Origin: Actinomycetes bacterium
GTDB lineage: Bacteria; Actinomycetota; Acidimicrobiia; Acidimicrobiales; Ilumatobacteraceae
Assembly (NCBI GenBank): GCA_029782355.1
Contig: JAKOUY010000002.1
Span: 1 to 64,000 of the forward strand
DNA length: 64,000 nt
Reading direction: 5' to 3'
Position 1 is the first letter of the stretch. Each line of letters opens with the position of its first letter. The position numbers were made by a program, and so were the translations under genes. Shown here in pieces: positions 33,612 to 44,816 of the stretch. The notes under the pieces are model-generated. The model had not been told where the DNA came from. It did not search any database and saw only the letters and a list, made by a program, of their open reading frames with translations.

Positions 33612-34841
33612 ATGTCCCATCTGTCCAACGTGTGGTTCTCGGTCACCGACCTGCGGGTCGCCAGCGGCCAGGGGTGCTGGGTCACCACCACGGACGGCGA
33701 GCGCTACCTCGACTTCGCCGCCGGCATCGCCGTCAACTCGACCGGCCACGCCCACCCGGACGTCAGCGCGGCGATCGCCGCCCAGGCCCAACGGTTCCTC
33801 CACGCCCAGGTCAACGTGTACCGCCACGACCTGCTCGACCCGCTGGCCGACCTGCTCGACGAGATCACCCCGGAGTCGATCGACACGTTCTTCTTCGCCA
33901 ACTCCGGGGCGGAGATCACCGAGGCCGCCATCAAGCTGGCCAAGCAGGCCACTCGCCGCCCGCACGTCATCGTCTTCTCCGGCAGCTTCCACGGTCGGAC
34001 CCACCTCGGCATGGCGATGACCACGTCGAAGACCGGGTACCGCGCCGGGCACGCCCCGCTCCCCGCCGGCGTCTTCGTCGCCCCGTACCCCGACCCGCTG
34101 GCGGCGGACCACGACGCAGCCGTGGCCGGTGCGCTCGCCGGGCTGGATCACGTGCTCAAGTCGCTCACCGCACCCGACGAAACGGCCGCCATGATCCTCG
34201 AACCGGTACTGGGCGAGGGTGGCTACGTGCCCGCACCGCAGGCCTTCCTCGAGGGTGTGGTCGAGCGCTGCCGGCGGTACGGCATCCTGTTCGTCGCCGA
34301 CGAGGTGCAGAGCGGCGCCGGGCGCACCGGGCGGATGTGGGCGGTGGAGCACTACGGCGTGCAACCGGACGTGATCTGCATGGCCAAGGGCATCGCCAGC
34401 GGCTTCCCCTTCGCCGCGCTGGGCACCCGCCGGGAGCTGGACGACCGGTGGCCGACGGGCAGCCACGGTGGCACCTACGGCGGCAACCCGATGGGCTGCG
34501 CCGCGGCGATCGCCACCATCGGGGTGCTCCGCTCGCCCGGCTTCCTCGACAACGTCGTGGCCCGCGGCCGCCAGCTCACCGATGGGCTGCGCCGGTTGCA
34601 GGCCGAGCACGACACCATCGTCCAGGTGCGCGGCCCGGGTCTGATGGTTGGCACCGAGCTGGGTGATGCCGGCCGGGTGGCCGCCGTCCAACGCCATTGC
34701 CTGGAACACGGCCGGCTGATCCTCATGAACGCCGGCACCTACGGGACGTGCCTGCGCTGGATGCCACCCCTGGTGGTCGACGAGGCGGAGATCGCCCACG
34801 CCCTGGGCGCGTTCGAAGCGGCGCTCAAAGCCACGGCCTGA
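33612..34841 (+). CDS. Class III aminotransferase, 4-aminobutyrate aminotransferase-like
   Basis: The 409-residue enzyme has GERYLDFAAGIAVNSTGHAHP, FFANSGAEITEAAIKLAK, SGSFHGRTHLGMAMT, LEPVLGEGGYVPAP, FVADEVQSGAGRTGRMW and the PLP-lysine loop MAKGIASGFPFAALG. It is close to GabT or acetylornithine/GABA-type enzymes, and distinct from the first aminotransferase 1.5 kb upstream. No succinate-semialdehyde dehydrogenase (gabD) is adjacent, so the substrate is open. The MarR gene starts 4 bp after its stop. Confidence 0.87.
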   Translation: MSHLSNVWFSVTDLRVASGQGCWVTTTDGERYLDFAAGIAVNSTGHAHPDVSAAIAAQAQRFLHAQVNVYRHDLLDPLADLLDEITPESIDTFFFANSGAEITEAAIKLAKQATRRPHVIVFSGSFHGRTHLGMAMTTSKTGYRAGHAPLPAGVFVAPYPDPLAADHDAAVAGALAGLDHVLKSLTAPDETAAMILEPVLGEGGYVPAPQAFLEGVVERCRRYGILFVADEVQSGAGRTGRMWAVEHYGVQPDVICMAKGIASGFPFAALGTRRELDDRWPTGSHGGTYGGNPMGCAAAIATIGVLRSPGFLDNVVARGRQLTDGLRRLQAEHDTIVQVRGPGLMVGTELGDAGRVAAVQRHCLEHGRLILMNAGTYGTCLRWMPPLVVDEAEIAHALGAFEAALKATA

Positions 34842-34845
34842 CCCG

Positions 34846-35292
34846 ATGCCCCGACTCGACGCCGAACGCGTCGCCCTGTGGCGGACGTGGTCGCGCACCG
34901 CGGCGGAGGTGCAGCGTCGGGTCGATCACGACCTGCGCCGGGAGACCGGCGTTCCCCTGGCCTGGTTCGACGTTCTCGTCGCCCTCGCCGCCGCCGGCGG
35001 ATCACGCCGCGTCCACGAGCTGTGCGAGGAGCTGGTCGAGGTGCCGTCGAGCCTGTCCCGGCGGCTCGATCGGATGGAGGCCGAGCGGCTGGTCGGGCGC
35101 TCGGCCGGTCGCACGGGTGACGGGCGGGCGGTGGTGATCACCCTGACCGCACGCGGCCGGCAGCTGTGGCGCAGCGCCCTGGTGCACTATCGGCGGGCCG
35201 TGCAGGAGCACTTCGCCACGGTGCTGACCGACACCGACATCGCCGCGTTGCACCGCGTCCTGGGCAAGCTGCCAACCGATCGCCGTCGCTGA
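34846..35292 (+). CDS. MarR-family transcriptional regulator
   Basis: The 148-residue protein has the MarR winged helix: WFDVLVALAAAGGSRRVHELCEELVEVPSSLSRRL (recognition helix region, shown in part as VPSSLSRRLDRMEAERLV) and the wing GDGRAVVITLTARGRQL. It is directly coupled to the aminotransferase gene and most likely responds to a small aromatic or amine ligand. Its operator is not evident; the 74-bp gap before the aminotransferase gene shows no clear inverted repeat. Confidence 0.87.
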   Translation: MPRLDAERVALWRTWSRTAAEVQRRVDHDLRRETGVPLAWFDVLVALAAAGGSRRVHELCEELVEVPSSLSRRLDRMEAERLVGRSAGRTGDGRAVVITLTARGRQLWRSALVHYRRAVQEHFATVLTDTDIAALHRVLGKLPTDRRR

Positions 35293-35361
35293 TTGCCCGC
35301 CGTCATCGGCAGAGGCGTCAGCGCCACACCGCCGCCCGGAGCACCAGCGTGGCCGACCCGA

Positions 35362-37167
35362 TCAGGCGTACATCGCCTCGATCTCGTCGGCGTAGCGGGC
35401 CGTCACGCCACGCCGCTTGAGCTTCGATGTCGGCGTCAGCACGTCACTGTCCGGCAGCCACTCCTCGCCGAGCAGGGTGAAGCGTTTGATCTGCTCGACC
35501 GTGGCGAACTGCCGGTTGACCTGATCGACACCTGCCTGCACCTCGGCCACCACCTCCGGGTCGGTGGCCAACTCGGTGGGTGACGCTCCCGTCCGGCCGT
35601 GTGCCGTCGCCCACACGGCAGCCGCGTCGGGGTCGAGGACCAGGAGCGCGCTGACGAACTTGCGGTTGTCACCGATGGCCACCGCCTGGCCGACGAGTGG
35701 GATCGAGCGCAGCGCCGACTCGAGGTTGGCCGGGCTGATGTTCTTGCCGCCCGAGGTGATGATCAGCTCCTTCTTGCGGTCGACGATGCGGAAGTAGCCG
35801 TGCTCGTCGACTTCACCGACGTCGCCGCTGTGCAGCCAGCCGTCGACGATGGTCTCGGCCGTCTTGTCCGGCTGCTTGAGGTACCCCTGGAAGACGACCC
35901 CGCCGCGGCAGACGATCTCGCCGTCGTCGGCGATGCGCACCTCCACACCCGGGATGGCCTGGCCGATCCGGCCGGGGATGTTGGCGTTCGGACTCCACGT
36001 CATCGGCCCGGACGATTCGCTCATCCCGTAGATCTCGGTGAGCGGGATGCCGACGGCGTTGAACCACTCGAGCACCGGCTGCTGGATGGGCGCCGCCCCG
36101 CTGACCCCGAGACGCAGCTCGTCGAGGCCGACGAGGCGGCGGACCTGGCCGAAGGCGGCCTCGTCGAGCATCTGCCAGGTGCGGCGCTGCTCATCGGTCG
36201 CCGTGCCGTCGCGCTCGGCTCGGCGGATGGCCAGTGCCGCGCTGACGGCCTGGTCGAACTGCTGGCGGCGGGCCGGATCGGCGGCGAGGGCCGCGCCGAC
36301 GGCGCTGTGGATCTTCTCCCACACTCGGGGGACGCCGAACAGGATCTGCGGGCGGGCGGCGACCAGGAACCGGCTCAGCTCGTTGACGTCGGGACAGCAG
36401 TGCACGGTGTAGCCGAGGATCATCGGCTGGTACAGGCCCATCATCCGCTCGGCGATGTGTGCCATGGGCAGGTAGCTGACGGTGCGCAGCCCGGCATAGT
36501 GCTCGAAGTCGATGCATCGGCGCAGCGATTCGACCGTGAACACCACGTTGAACTGGCTGATCATCACGCCCTTCGGCGGACCGGTGGTGCCGCTGGTGTA
36601 GATCAGCGTGGCGATGTCGTCGGGATCGCCGGCGACGGCCAGCTCGTCGAGGTCCAGCGAACCGTGGGTGTCGAGCTCCTCGGCGCGACGCACGTCGTGC
36701 CCGGCGCCGCCCGGATCGCCGACGACGAACACCGTCGTCAACCGGGGCAGCTCCGGGCGGGCCGCCTGCATCCGCTCCAGGAGGGGCCCGGACTCGACCA
36801 CGGCGAGCTCGGCCTCGGCATGGTCGGCCAGGTATTGGATCTCCTCCGGCGATGACGAGTTGTAGATCGACACGGGGGTGGCCCGCAGGAACTGCGTGGC
36901 GATGTCCAGCCAGTGGAACTCGGGCCGGTTGCGCATCATCAACACGACCCGCTGACCGGGGCGGACTCCGGCGGCGCGTAACCCGGCGGCCGTCCGGGCG
37001 ACCTGCTCGGCCAGTTGGCGGTAGGACCATTCACGCCAGCTGCCGTCGGCCTCCATGGCGCGTAGGGCGATCACGTCGCCGTGCTCGGCCACCGTGCGCA
37101 GGAACTGCATGGGCGCGGTGAGCCCGGCGACCAGGGCGTGCATGGCGGTGGTGGTGTCGTCGGTCAC
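35362..37167 (-). CDS. Long-chain fatty-acid-CoA ligase (FadD15-like)
   Basis: The 601-residue adenylate-forming enzyme has LIYTSGTTGPPKGV, EIYGMSESSGPMT, GWLHSGDVGEVDEHGYF and DRKKELIITSGGKNISP, the core motifs of the ANL superfamily. The length and the C-terminal insert with LTPTSKLKRRGVTARY place it with bubblegum/FadD15-type long-chain acyl-CoA synthetases. It activates a fatty acid with ATP and CoA. It is divergent from the thiolase gene; the 70-bp gap between them must hold both promoters. GTG 37167 is chosen because the conserved domain starts about 20 residues in. Confidence 0.88.
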   Translation of the reverse strand: MTDDTTTAMHALVAGLTAPMQFLRTVAEHGDVIALRAMEADGSWREWSYRQLAEQVARTAAGLRAAGVRPGQRVVLMMRNRPEFHWLDIATQFLRATPVSIYNSSSPEEIQYLADHAEAELAVVESGPLLERMQAARPELPRLTTVFVVGDPGGAGHDVRRAEELDTHGSLDLDELAVAGDPDDIATLIYTSGTTGPPKGVMISQFNVVFTVESLRRCIDFEHYAGLRTVSYLPMAHIAERMMGLYQPMILGYTVHCCPDVNELSRFLVAARPQILFGVPRVWEKIHSAVGAALAADPARRQQFDQAVSAALAIRRAERDGTATDEQRRTWQMLDEAAFGQVRRLVGLDELRLGVSGAAPIQQPVLEWFNAVGIPLTEIYGMSESSGPMTWSPNANIPGRIGQAIPGVEVRIADDGEIVCRGGVVFQGYLKQPDKTAETIVDGWLHSGDVGEVDEHGYFRIVDRKKELIITSGGKNISPANLESALRSIPLVGQAVAIGDNRKFVSALLVLDPDAAAVWATAHGRTGASPTELATDPEVVAEVQAGVDQVNRQFATVEQIKRFTLLGEEWLPDSDVLTPTSKLKRRGVTARYADEIEAMYA

Positions 37168-37237
37168 AGCTCCAGTGTCGCGCGCACGCTCCCGCCCCGA
37201 TGCCGCTGCGGCACGAACGACGCAGCAGACTCTCCGC

Positions 37238-38407
37238 ATGGAGACCGCAGTCATCGTCGAAGCGGTGCGCACCCCGCTGGGGCGGCGCAACGGCATGTTG
37301 CAGGAGTGGCACCCCGTCGACCTCGCCGCTGAGACCCTCAACGCACTGGTCGCCCGGTCGGGCATCGACCCGGGCATCGTCGACGACGTGATCATGGGAT
37401 GCGTCATGCAGGTCGGTGAGCAGGCCGTCAACGTGGGGCGCAACGCCGTGCTGGCAGCCGGCTGGCCGGAGTCGGTGCCGGCGACGACCATCGATCGGCA
37501 ATGCGGGTCGAGCCAGCAGGCCGCCCACTTCGCCGCCCAGGGCGTCATCGCCGGGGCCTACGACGTGGTCGTCGCCGCTGGAGTCGAGGTGATGACCCGC
37601 GTCCCGATGGGTGCGTCGATGCTCGACGGCAAGTTCGGCTTCCCCTTCGGACCGCGACTCGGCGCCCGGTACGCTCCGGAGGGCGGGCTCGTTCCCCAGG
37701 GCATCTCCGCCGAGCTGATCGCCGACGCCTGGGATCTGACCCGAGAGCAGCTCGACGCCTTCGGACTGCGCTCCCAGGAGCTCGCCGCCCAGGCCACCCG
37801 CGAGGGTCGGTTCGAGCGCGAGATCGTGCCCGTGCGCGGGACCGGCGGCGACCTGGTCGGCCGGGACGAAGGCCTGCGCGAGACCACGGCGGCGTCGCTG
37901 GCGGCGCTCAAGCCGTCGTTCCGCACCGACGAGCAAGGCGGCCGGGTGACCGCCGGCAACTCCTCGCAGATCACCGACGGCTCGGCCGCGGTGCTGATCA
38001 TGAGCGAGCGCAAGGCCACGGCGCTGGGCCTCACGCCGCGGGCCCGGTTCGTCGACTTCGCCCTGGCCGGGGAGAACCCACGCCTGATGCTGACCGCCCC
38101 GATCCCCGCCACCCGCCGGGTGCTGGAGCGGGCCAAGCTGGCCCTCGAGGACATCGACGTGGTCGAGATCAACGAGGCCTTCGCCTCGGTGGTGCTGGCG
38201 TGGGAGCGGGAGTTGCACCCGGACATGAGCCGGGTCAATCCCAACGGCGGGGCCATCGCCCTCGGCCATCCGCTGGGCTGCAGCGGCGCCCGCCTGCTGA
38301 CCACGCTGCTCCACGAGCTGGAGCGGACCCGTGGCCGGTACGGGTTGCAGACCATGTGCGAGGGCGGCGGGATGGCCAACGCCCTGGTGATCGAGCGGCT
38401 CGGCTGA
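37238..38407 (+). CDS. Acetyl-CoA C-acyltransferase (thiolase)
   Basis: The 389-residue protein has the three thiolase signatures: catalytic Cys89 in DRQCGSSQQA, NPNGGAIALGHPLGCSGAR with the active-site histidine, and CEGGGMANALV near the C-terminus. It opens with AVIVEAVRTPLGRRNG, the normal thiolase II start. It cleaves 3-ketoacyl-CoA, or condenses acetyl-CoA. Placed head-to-head with an acyl-CoA ligase and 10 kb from an acyl-CoA dehydrogenase, it probably serves beta-oxidation of the products of the catabolic region. Confidence 0.92.
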   Translation: METAVIVEAVRTPLGRRNGMLQEWHPVDLAAETLNALVARSGIDPGIVDDVIMGCVMQVGEQAVNVGRNAVLAAGWPESVPATTIDRQCGSSQQAAHFAAQGVIAGAYDVVVAAGVEVMTRVPMGASMLDGKFGFPFGPRLGARYAPEGGLVPQGISAELIADAWDLTREQLDAFGLRSQELAAQATREGRFEREIVPVRGTGGDLVGRDEGLRETTAASLAALKPSFRTDEQGGRVTAGNSSQITDGSAAVLIMSERKATALGLTPRARFVDFALAGENPRLMLTAPIPATRRVLERAKLALEDIDVVEINEAFASVVLAWERELHPDMSRVNPNGGAIALGHPLGCSGARLLTTLLHELERTRGRYGLQTMCEGGGMANALVIERLG

Positions 38408-38459
38408 TCGTCCCGATCGTGCCGGCGGCGGGGACGTCGGCGGTCGATACGCTCAGCCC

Positions 38460-38726
38460 ATGCCCGCCCTGTCGACCGTGCTGTGGGTGGCCGTCGGCAT
38501 CCTCTTCGGCATCGTCCTGTGGAAAACCGGGATCGGCCTGATCCGCAGCCTGACCACCCCGATGCCGGAGCCGCCGCCCCCCGGTGAACTGCGCAAGGTG
38601 ACCGTTCGGTACCGCTGCGGGGTCTGCGGGCTGGAGATCAAGACGCTGATGGCCCCCGACGAGGATCCCCCGCCCCCCAAGCACTGCCTGGAGGACATGG
38701 ACGTCGTCGCCCCGCTCTACGACTGA
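38460..38726 (+). CDS. Small membrane-anchored zinc-ribbon-like protein
   Basis: The 88-residue protein has one N-terminal membrane helix (VLWVAVGILFGIVLW), a Pro-rich linker and a C-terminal part with RYRCGVCGLEIKT and KHCLEDM, which may bind metal through CX2C and a later Cys. The topology puts the cysteine part inside or outside depending on orientation, which is unclear. The family is not recognised with a function. It converges on crgA with an 79-bp gap that contains the inverted DnaA boxes. Confidence 0.65.
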   Translation: MPALSTVLWVAVGILFGIVLWKTGIGLIRSLTTPMPEPPPPGELRKVTVRYRCGVCGLEIKTLMAPDEDPPPPKHCLEDMDVVAPLYD

Positions 38727-38735
38727 GTGGTGCGG

Positions 38736-38758
38736 TTATCCACAGATTCTGTGGACAA
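38736..38758. promoter_or_regulatory. Inverted pair of DnaA-box-like sequences
   Basis: TTATCCACA (38736-38744) is a perfect DnaA-box consensus, and TGTGGACAA (38750-38758) is the actinobacterial box TTGTCCACA on the other strand, separated by 5 nt. They lie in the gap between two convergent genes, next to crgA, which in mycobacteria is only about 10 kb from oriC. Two boxes alone do not make an origin, and dnaA and dnaN are not in the window. The symmetry also makes a short hairpin, so a terminator role is an alternative. Confidence 0.55.
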
Positions 38759-38805
38759 GGTGGGGAGAATCACACCCGTGTAACTTGGGCCCCTGCCGGC
38801 GCCCG

Positions 38806-39171
38806 TCAATGCCACTTGGTGGCCGTGAACAACCCGCCCAGCAGCAGCACCAGCCCGGCGAGGACCGGCCAGTTGCTGTCCTGCCAGACGATGTAGCGCA
38901 GCAGGATCAGCACCACGCCGAGGCCGAGGAGCACCGCCATCAGGATCGGCACCCAGCTCGGGCTCTCGTAGACGTCCCGCGGGGTCGGCGGGGTGTAGCG
39001 CGACGATGCCCCGATCCCGCCGGCCGAGTGCGTGGCATCGTGCTCGGACCGCCCGGTGGTGGTCCGGCTGGCCAGGGTCGCCTCGCGGTGGGCGCTGGGG
39101 AGGAGCTGACCCGGCTGCGTGCCCTTGGGGGTCACCCGCCCGCCGGTGGTCTTGCGCTTCGGAGGAGCCAC
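38806..39171 (-). CDS. crgA: Cell division protein CrgA
   Basis: The 121-residue protein has a basic, Ser/Thr-rich cytoplasmic N-terminus, then [18 protein letters not shown] and two membrane helices ([23 protein letters not shown] and [18 protein letters not shown], given in part). This is the CrgA signature: a small two-pass protein that binds FtsZ, FtsI/FtsQ and CwsA and moderates septation. Its position divergent from pabA/trpG and close to the pknB cluster matches mycobacteria exactly. The N-terminal extension is longer than in mycobacteria. Confidence 0.88.
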   Translation of the reverse strand: MAPPKRKTTGGRVTPKGTQPGQLLPSAHREATLASRTTTGRSEHDATHSAGGIGASSRYTPPTPRDVYESPSWVPILMAVLLGLGVVLILLRYIVWQDSNWPVLAGLVLLLGGLFTATKWH

Positions 39172-39236
39172 GGCGCACGAGTGTAGGCGTCGGCAATGGG
39201 TTCGACACGATGCCTCCGCTCACGCCAGGCTGTGGC

Positions 39237-39824
39237 ATGGCCCGGATCCTGGTGCTGGACAGCTACGACAGCTTCGTCTACAACCTGGTGCAGTACCTCG
39301 GCGAGCTGGGCGCCGAGCCGGTGGTGGTCCGCAACGACCAGCTGACGGTGGAGGACGCCGTGGCGCTGCAGCCGGACGGCGTGCTGCTGTCGCCCGGCCC
39401 GGGCCGCCCGGAGGACGCCGGCATCCTCTGCCCGGCGATCCCGGCGTTCGCCCAGCGGGGCACCCCACTGCTCGGGGTGTGCCTCGGGCACCAGGCGATC
39501 GGCCACGTCTACGGTGCCCGAGTCGTGGGCGCCCCGGCGTTGATGCACGGGAAGACCTCGCCCGTCACTCACTCCGGTCTCGGGGTGTTCGCCGGCCTGC
39601 CGTCGCCCCTGACGGCGACGCGCTACCACAGCCTGGTGATCGACCCGGTCACCGTGCCCGATTGCCTGGAGGTCACGGCAACGGCCGACGGGGTCGTGAT
39701 GGGCGTGCGCCACCGCTCGCTGGCGGTCGAGGGCGTGCAGTTCCATCCCGAGAGCATCCTGACCGACGCCGGTCACCACTTGCTCGGCACCTTCCTGGAG
39801 CGCTGCACCCCCGTAACCGCCTGA
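39237..39824 (+). CDS. Glutamine amidotransferase, anthranilate/aminodeoxychorismate synthase component II
   Basis: The 195-residue protein has [33 protein letters not shown], the nucleophile in [12 protein letters not shown] (Cys at about residue 79) and [13 protein letters not shown] with the catalytic His. It supplies ammonia from glutamine to TrpE or PabB. The mycobacterial gene in this place is annotated both trpG and pabA, and sequence alone does not tell which partner is used; no trpE or pabB is near. ATG 39237 gives the normal N-terminus; an in-frame ATG at 39210 is less likely. Confidence 0.9.
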   Translation: MARILVLDSYDSFVYNLVQYLGELGAEPVVVRNDQLTVEDAVALQPDGVLLSPGPGRPEDAGILCPAIPAFAQRGTPLLGVCLGHQAIGHVYGARVVGAPALMHGKTSPVTHSGLGVFAGLPSPLTATRYHSLVIDPVTVPDCLEVTATADGVVMGVRHRSLAVEGVQFHPESILTDAGHHLLGTFLERCTPVTA

Positions 39825-39853
39825 TCGGGCCGGCCCCGACCGGATCCGGACGC

Positions 39854-41854
<2,001 letters not shown>

Positions 41855-41933
41855 CGGATGGTTCGCAGGCCGGCGGTCACGTGGGTCGCGCCCGCAGAAG
41901 CGCTGGTCAAGGCTAGCGAACGTGGCCGAGGGT

Positions 41934-43418
41934 TCATCCGCGACCGTCCGTGGCGAAGAGATAGTCGAGGACCTTCTTGGCGATCGGGCCGCACAGGGTG
42001 CCACCGGTGGACTCGCTGACGTCGTCGCCGGGGCCGCCCTTCAGCATGCAGGCGATGGCGTAGCGCGGCGCCTCGGCCGGGGCAAAGCCGACGATCCAGG
42101 CGTTGGAGCGCTGCGGCCCCTTGGTGCTCAGCTGCGCCGTGCCGGTCTTGGCCGCCGCCTGGATGCCCCCGGCCAGCTGCATCTTCTTGCCGGTCCCGGT
42201 GTTGACCACGCCGATCATCAGCTGGGTCATCTGCTGGGCGACGTTGGTGCTGATCGGTCGCTTCCACGGCGAGGGCGAGGTCTTGGTGAGCACCGTGCCG
42301 TCGTGGGCCAGCGTCTCGTCGACGATGTACGGCTTCATCATCACCCCGCCGTTGGCCACGGTGGAGGCGACCAGTGCCATGTGCAGCGGGAGCATGGCGT
42401 CGTTGCCCTGGCCGAAGCCGCCGATGGCCAGCAGCGGCAGGGTCCTGGAGAACTTGGCGGCGTCCTGGCCGAAGCGGCTGGCGGCCGGGGAGGGCAGGTC
42501 GTAGGGGATCTGCTCGTCGACGCCCCACGCCTTGACACCCTGGGTCATGCCCAGCGGGCCGACGGCGAGGGCGGTCTGGGCGAAGGGAATGTTGCAGCTC
42601 TTGGCGAAGACCTCCGGCAGCGTGCCACCGCAGTTGTGGCCCTTGAAGTTCTGGATCGGATTGGTGGTCTGCGGCGGCAGCCAGCTGTTGGTCACCGGGA
42701 AGGTCTGATCCATCCGCAGCACGCCGGATTGCAGGGCGATGCTGGTGGTGATGATCTTGAACGACGAGCCCGGCATGTAGTTCTCCTGGTAGGTGCGGTC
42801 CAGGAGCGGGTCGGTGGGCTGGGCCTGCAGGAAGCGCAGGGCCGCCTCGGACTTGCGGGTGTTGTGCACGACGATCAGGTTCGGGTCGTAGGCCGGGCTG
42901 CTGTACGCCGCCAGCACCGCGCCGGTCCGTGGGTTGACGACCACGATCGAGCCGGTGCGCTGACCGAGGGCCTGGGCGACCACCTTCTGCAGGTCGGCGC
43001 GCACGGTGAGCTTGACCGAGCCGGAGTTGTCACCCTTGAACAGATCGGTGACCGACTGCAGGTCCTGGGCGGGCGTGTCGCCCATGAGCACCTTGTTGAA
43101 CGACTGCTCGAGCTGGGTCGAACCGAAGTTCAAGGTGTAGTAGCCGGTGATGTTCCCGAACAGGGTGCCGAGCGGGTAGCGCCGCTGGAACTTGAAGTTG
43201 TCGCCCGGCGAGGTGGGCACGCTGTCGGCGATGACCACCCCATCGGCGGTGACGATCGGGCCGCGCGGCCGGTTGAAGTCGCGGATCGACTGCCGGTTGT
43301 TGCGCGGGTCGGCGGCATAGCGGCCCTGGCGAGCCACCTGGATCACGTTGAGCTGGACGAAGAGCACGACGAAGCACACCAGCAGGGCGAGGGCCAGCTT
43401 GCGGATCCGGCTGTTCAC
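41934..43418 (-). CDS. pbpA: Penicillin-binding protein PbpA (class B transpeptidase)
   Basis: The 494-residue protein has one N-terminal membrane helix (LALALLVCFVVLFVQLNV), a dimerisation region and a transpeptidase domain with SXXK in MPGSSFKI, SXN in AKSCNIPFAQ and KTGT in AAKTGTAQL. It cross-links peptidoglycan together with the SEDS glycosyltransferase encoded by the gene before it. The GTG start overlaps the rodA stop by 4 bp; a longer frame to 43457 would lie inside rodA and is rejected. 79 bp separate it from pknB. Confidence 0.93.
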   Translation of the reverse strand: MNSRIRKLALALLVCFVVLFVQLNVIQVARQGRYAADPRNNRQSIRDFNRPRGPIVTADGVVIADSVPTSPGDNFKFQRRYPLGTLFGNITGYYTLNFGSTQLEQSFNKVLMGDTPAQDLQSVTDLFKGDNSGSVKLTVRADLQKVVAQALGQRTGSIVVVNPRTGAVLAAYSSPAYDPNLIVVHNTRKSEAALRFLQAQPTDPLLDRTYQENYMPGSSFKIITTSIALQSGVLRMDQTFPVTNSWLPPQTTNPIQNFKGHNCGGTLPEVFAKSCNIPFAQTALAVGPLGMTQGVKAWGVDEQIPYDLPSPAASRFGQDAAKFSRTLPLLAIGGFGQGNDAMLPLHMALVASTVANGGVMMKPYIVDETLAHDGTVLTKTSPSPWKRPISTNVAQQMTQLMIGVVNTGTGKKMQLAGGIQAAAKTGTAQLSTKGPQRSNAWIVGFAPAEAPRYAIACMLKGGPGDDVSESTGGTLCGPIAKKVLDYLFATDGRG

Positions 43419-44803
43419 TGGCGGCCCGCCCAGGTCTGGTCGTTGCGCTTGCGCCACGCGGTGAACCGCTCGCCCACGGTCAAGGTGTCGGGCGTCTCGC
43501 CCAGCCGCCGGGCCGTGGAGTCGCTGATCCGGACCAGCAGGGCCAGCAGCACGTAGTTGCCGAGCAGGCTGGACCCGCCGTAGCCGACGAACGGCAGGGC
43601 CACGCCGGTGAGTGGGACCACCCGGGTCACCCCGCCGATGATGATGAACGCCTGGATGCCGATGATGGTGGTCAGGCCGGTGGCCAGCAGCTTCTCGAAC
43701 GGCCGCTCGGCGCGGGTGGCGATGCGCAGGCCGGCGCCGATCATCAGCAGGAAGGCGATCAACAGGGCAGTGGCTCCCAGCAGGCCGAGCTCCTCACCGA
43801 TGGCGGCGAAGATGAAGTCGTTCTTCGCTTCGGGGATCTTGTTGGGCGTGCCGAGGCCGAGGCCGCGCCCGCCGACCCCACCGTCGGCCATGGCGAAGAT
43901 GGCCTGCACCGGCTGGAACCCACGTCCTCCGGTCTCCGGTCCGTAGCGCGACCATGGGTCGAGCCACAGGGCGACGCGTAGCTGGACGTGGCTGAACAGT
44001 CGCCAGGCCACGTAGGCCGCGGCGGCGAAGCTGAGCACCCCGATGACGAGATAGGAGGCCCGCTCGGTGGCCACCCAGACGACCACGACGAAGAGCGTGA
44101 AGAACAGCAGCGACGACCCGAGGTCCTTCTCGGCCACCATGACCACCACGGCGAAGGCCCACGCGGCCAGGATCGGCAGCAGGTAGCGAGGCTCGGGCAG
44201 GCGCAACGGGCCGACCTTCCAGGTGCTGGCCGAGATCAGCTCGCGGCGCTCGGCCAGGTAGCCGGCGAAGAACAGGGCCAAGGCGATCTTGGCGAACTCG
44301 CCGGGTTGGAAGTTGACCCCGCCGACGTACACGCCGATGCGCGCCCCGTTGTTCAGCGCGCCGACGCCGGGCACCAGTGGCATGAGCAGCAGGGCGATGC
44401 CGATCAACAGGAAGGTCCACTTGTAGCGGGCCAGGTCGGACGCCCGCTGGACGACCAGCAGGGTCAGCACGTAGGCGGCGACGGCGATGAACGTCCAGGT
44501 GGTCTGCAGCGCGGCGAGGCGGTCGTTGAGCCGGGCGATCATCACGTAACCGATGCCGTTCAAGAGCGCCGCCAGCGGCAGCAGCGTGCCGTCGGCACCG
44601 CGGGCCAGGAAGCGGTTGGCCACGTGGGTCAGCACGAGGATGCCGACGATGGCGATCAGGAAGGCGACCAGCCGAGGCGGCAGCACGGCGTTCTTGCCCA
44701 GGGCCGCCAGGGTGTACGCCGCGCCGGTGACGATCGCGGCCATCAGCGCCAGACCGAGCTCGGTGTTCCTCCGGGCGGTGGCGACGGTGCGCGGGCGGGT
44801 CAT
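43415..44803 (-). CDS. rodA: SEDS-family glycosyltransferase RodA/FtsW
   Basis: The 462-residue protein has 11 or 12 membrane helices and the SEDS motifs NNGARIGVYVGGVNFQPGEFAK, AEKDLGSSLL, and near the end PLTGVALPFVGYGGSSLL. It polymerises lipid II into glycan strands and works with its cognate class B PBP, here PbpA in the next gene with a 4-bp overlap. The order pstP-rodA-pbpA-pknB identifies it as the RodA of the mycobacterial cluster; the last residues (ERFTAWRKRNDQTW) form a short basic cytoplasmic tail. Confidence 0.92.
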   Translation of the reverse strand: MTRPRTVATARRNTELGLALMAAIVTGAAYTLAALGKNAVLPPRLVAFLIAIVGILVLTHVANRFLARGADGTLLPLAALLNGIGYVMIARLNDRLAALQTTWTFIAVAAYVLTLLVVQRASDLARYKWTFLLIGIALLLMPLVPGVGALNNGARIGVYVGGVNFQPGEFAKIALALFFAGYLAERRELISASTWKVGPLRLPEPRYLLPILAAWAFAVVVMVAEKDLGSSLLFFTLFVVVVWVATERASYLVIGVLSFAAAAYVAWRLFSHVQLRVALWLDPWSRYGPETGGRGFQPVQAIFAMADGGVGGRGLGLGTPNKIPEAKNDFIFAAIGEELGLLGATALLIAFLLMIGAGLRIATRAERPFEKLLATGLTTIIGIQAFIIIGGVTRVVPLTGVALPFVGYGGSSLLGNYVLLALLVRISDSTARRLGETPDTLTVGERFTAWRKRNDQTWAGRQ

Positions 44804-44816
44804 GGTCGGTCGGCGG

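Noticed and set aside
38727-38805. Chromosomal origin of replication
   Set aside because: Only two DnaA boxes, no AT-rich unwinding region and no dnaA or dnaN in the window. Recorded only as a box pair.
43419-43457. Longer PbpA start at 43457
   Set aside because: It would lie within rodA; the GTG at 43418 gives the usual 4-bp overlap and places the membrane helix at the N-terminus.
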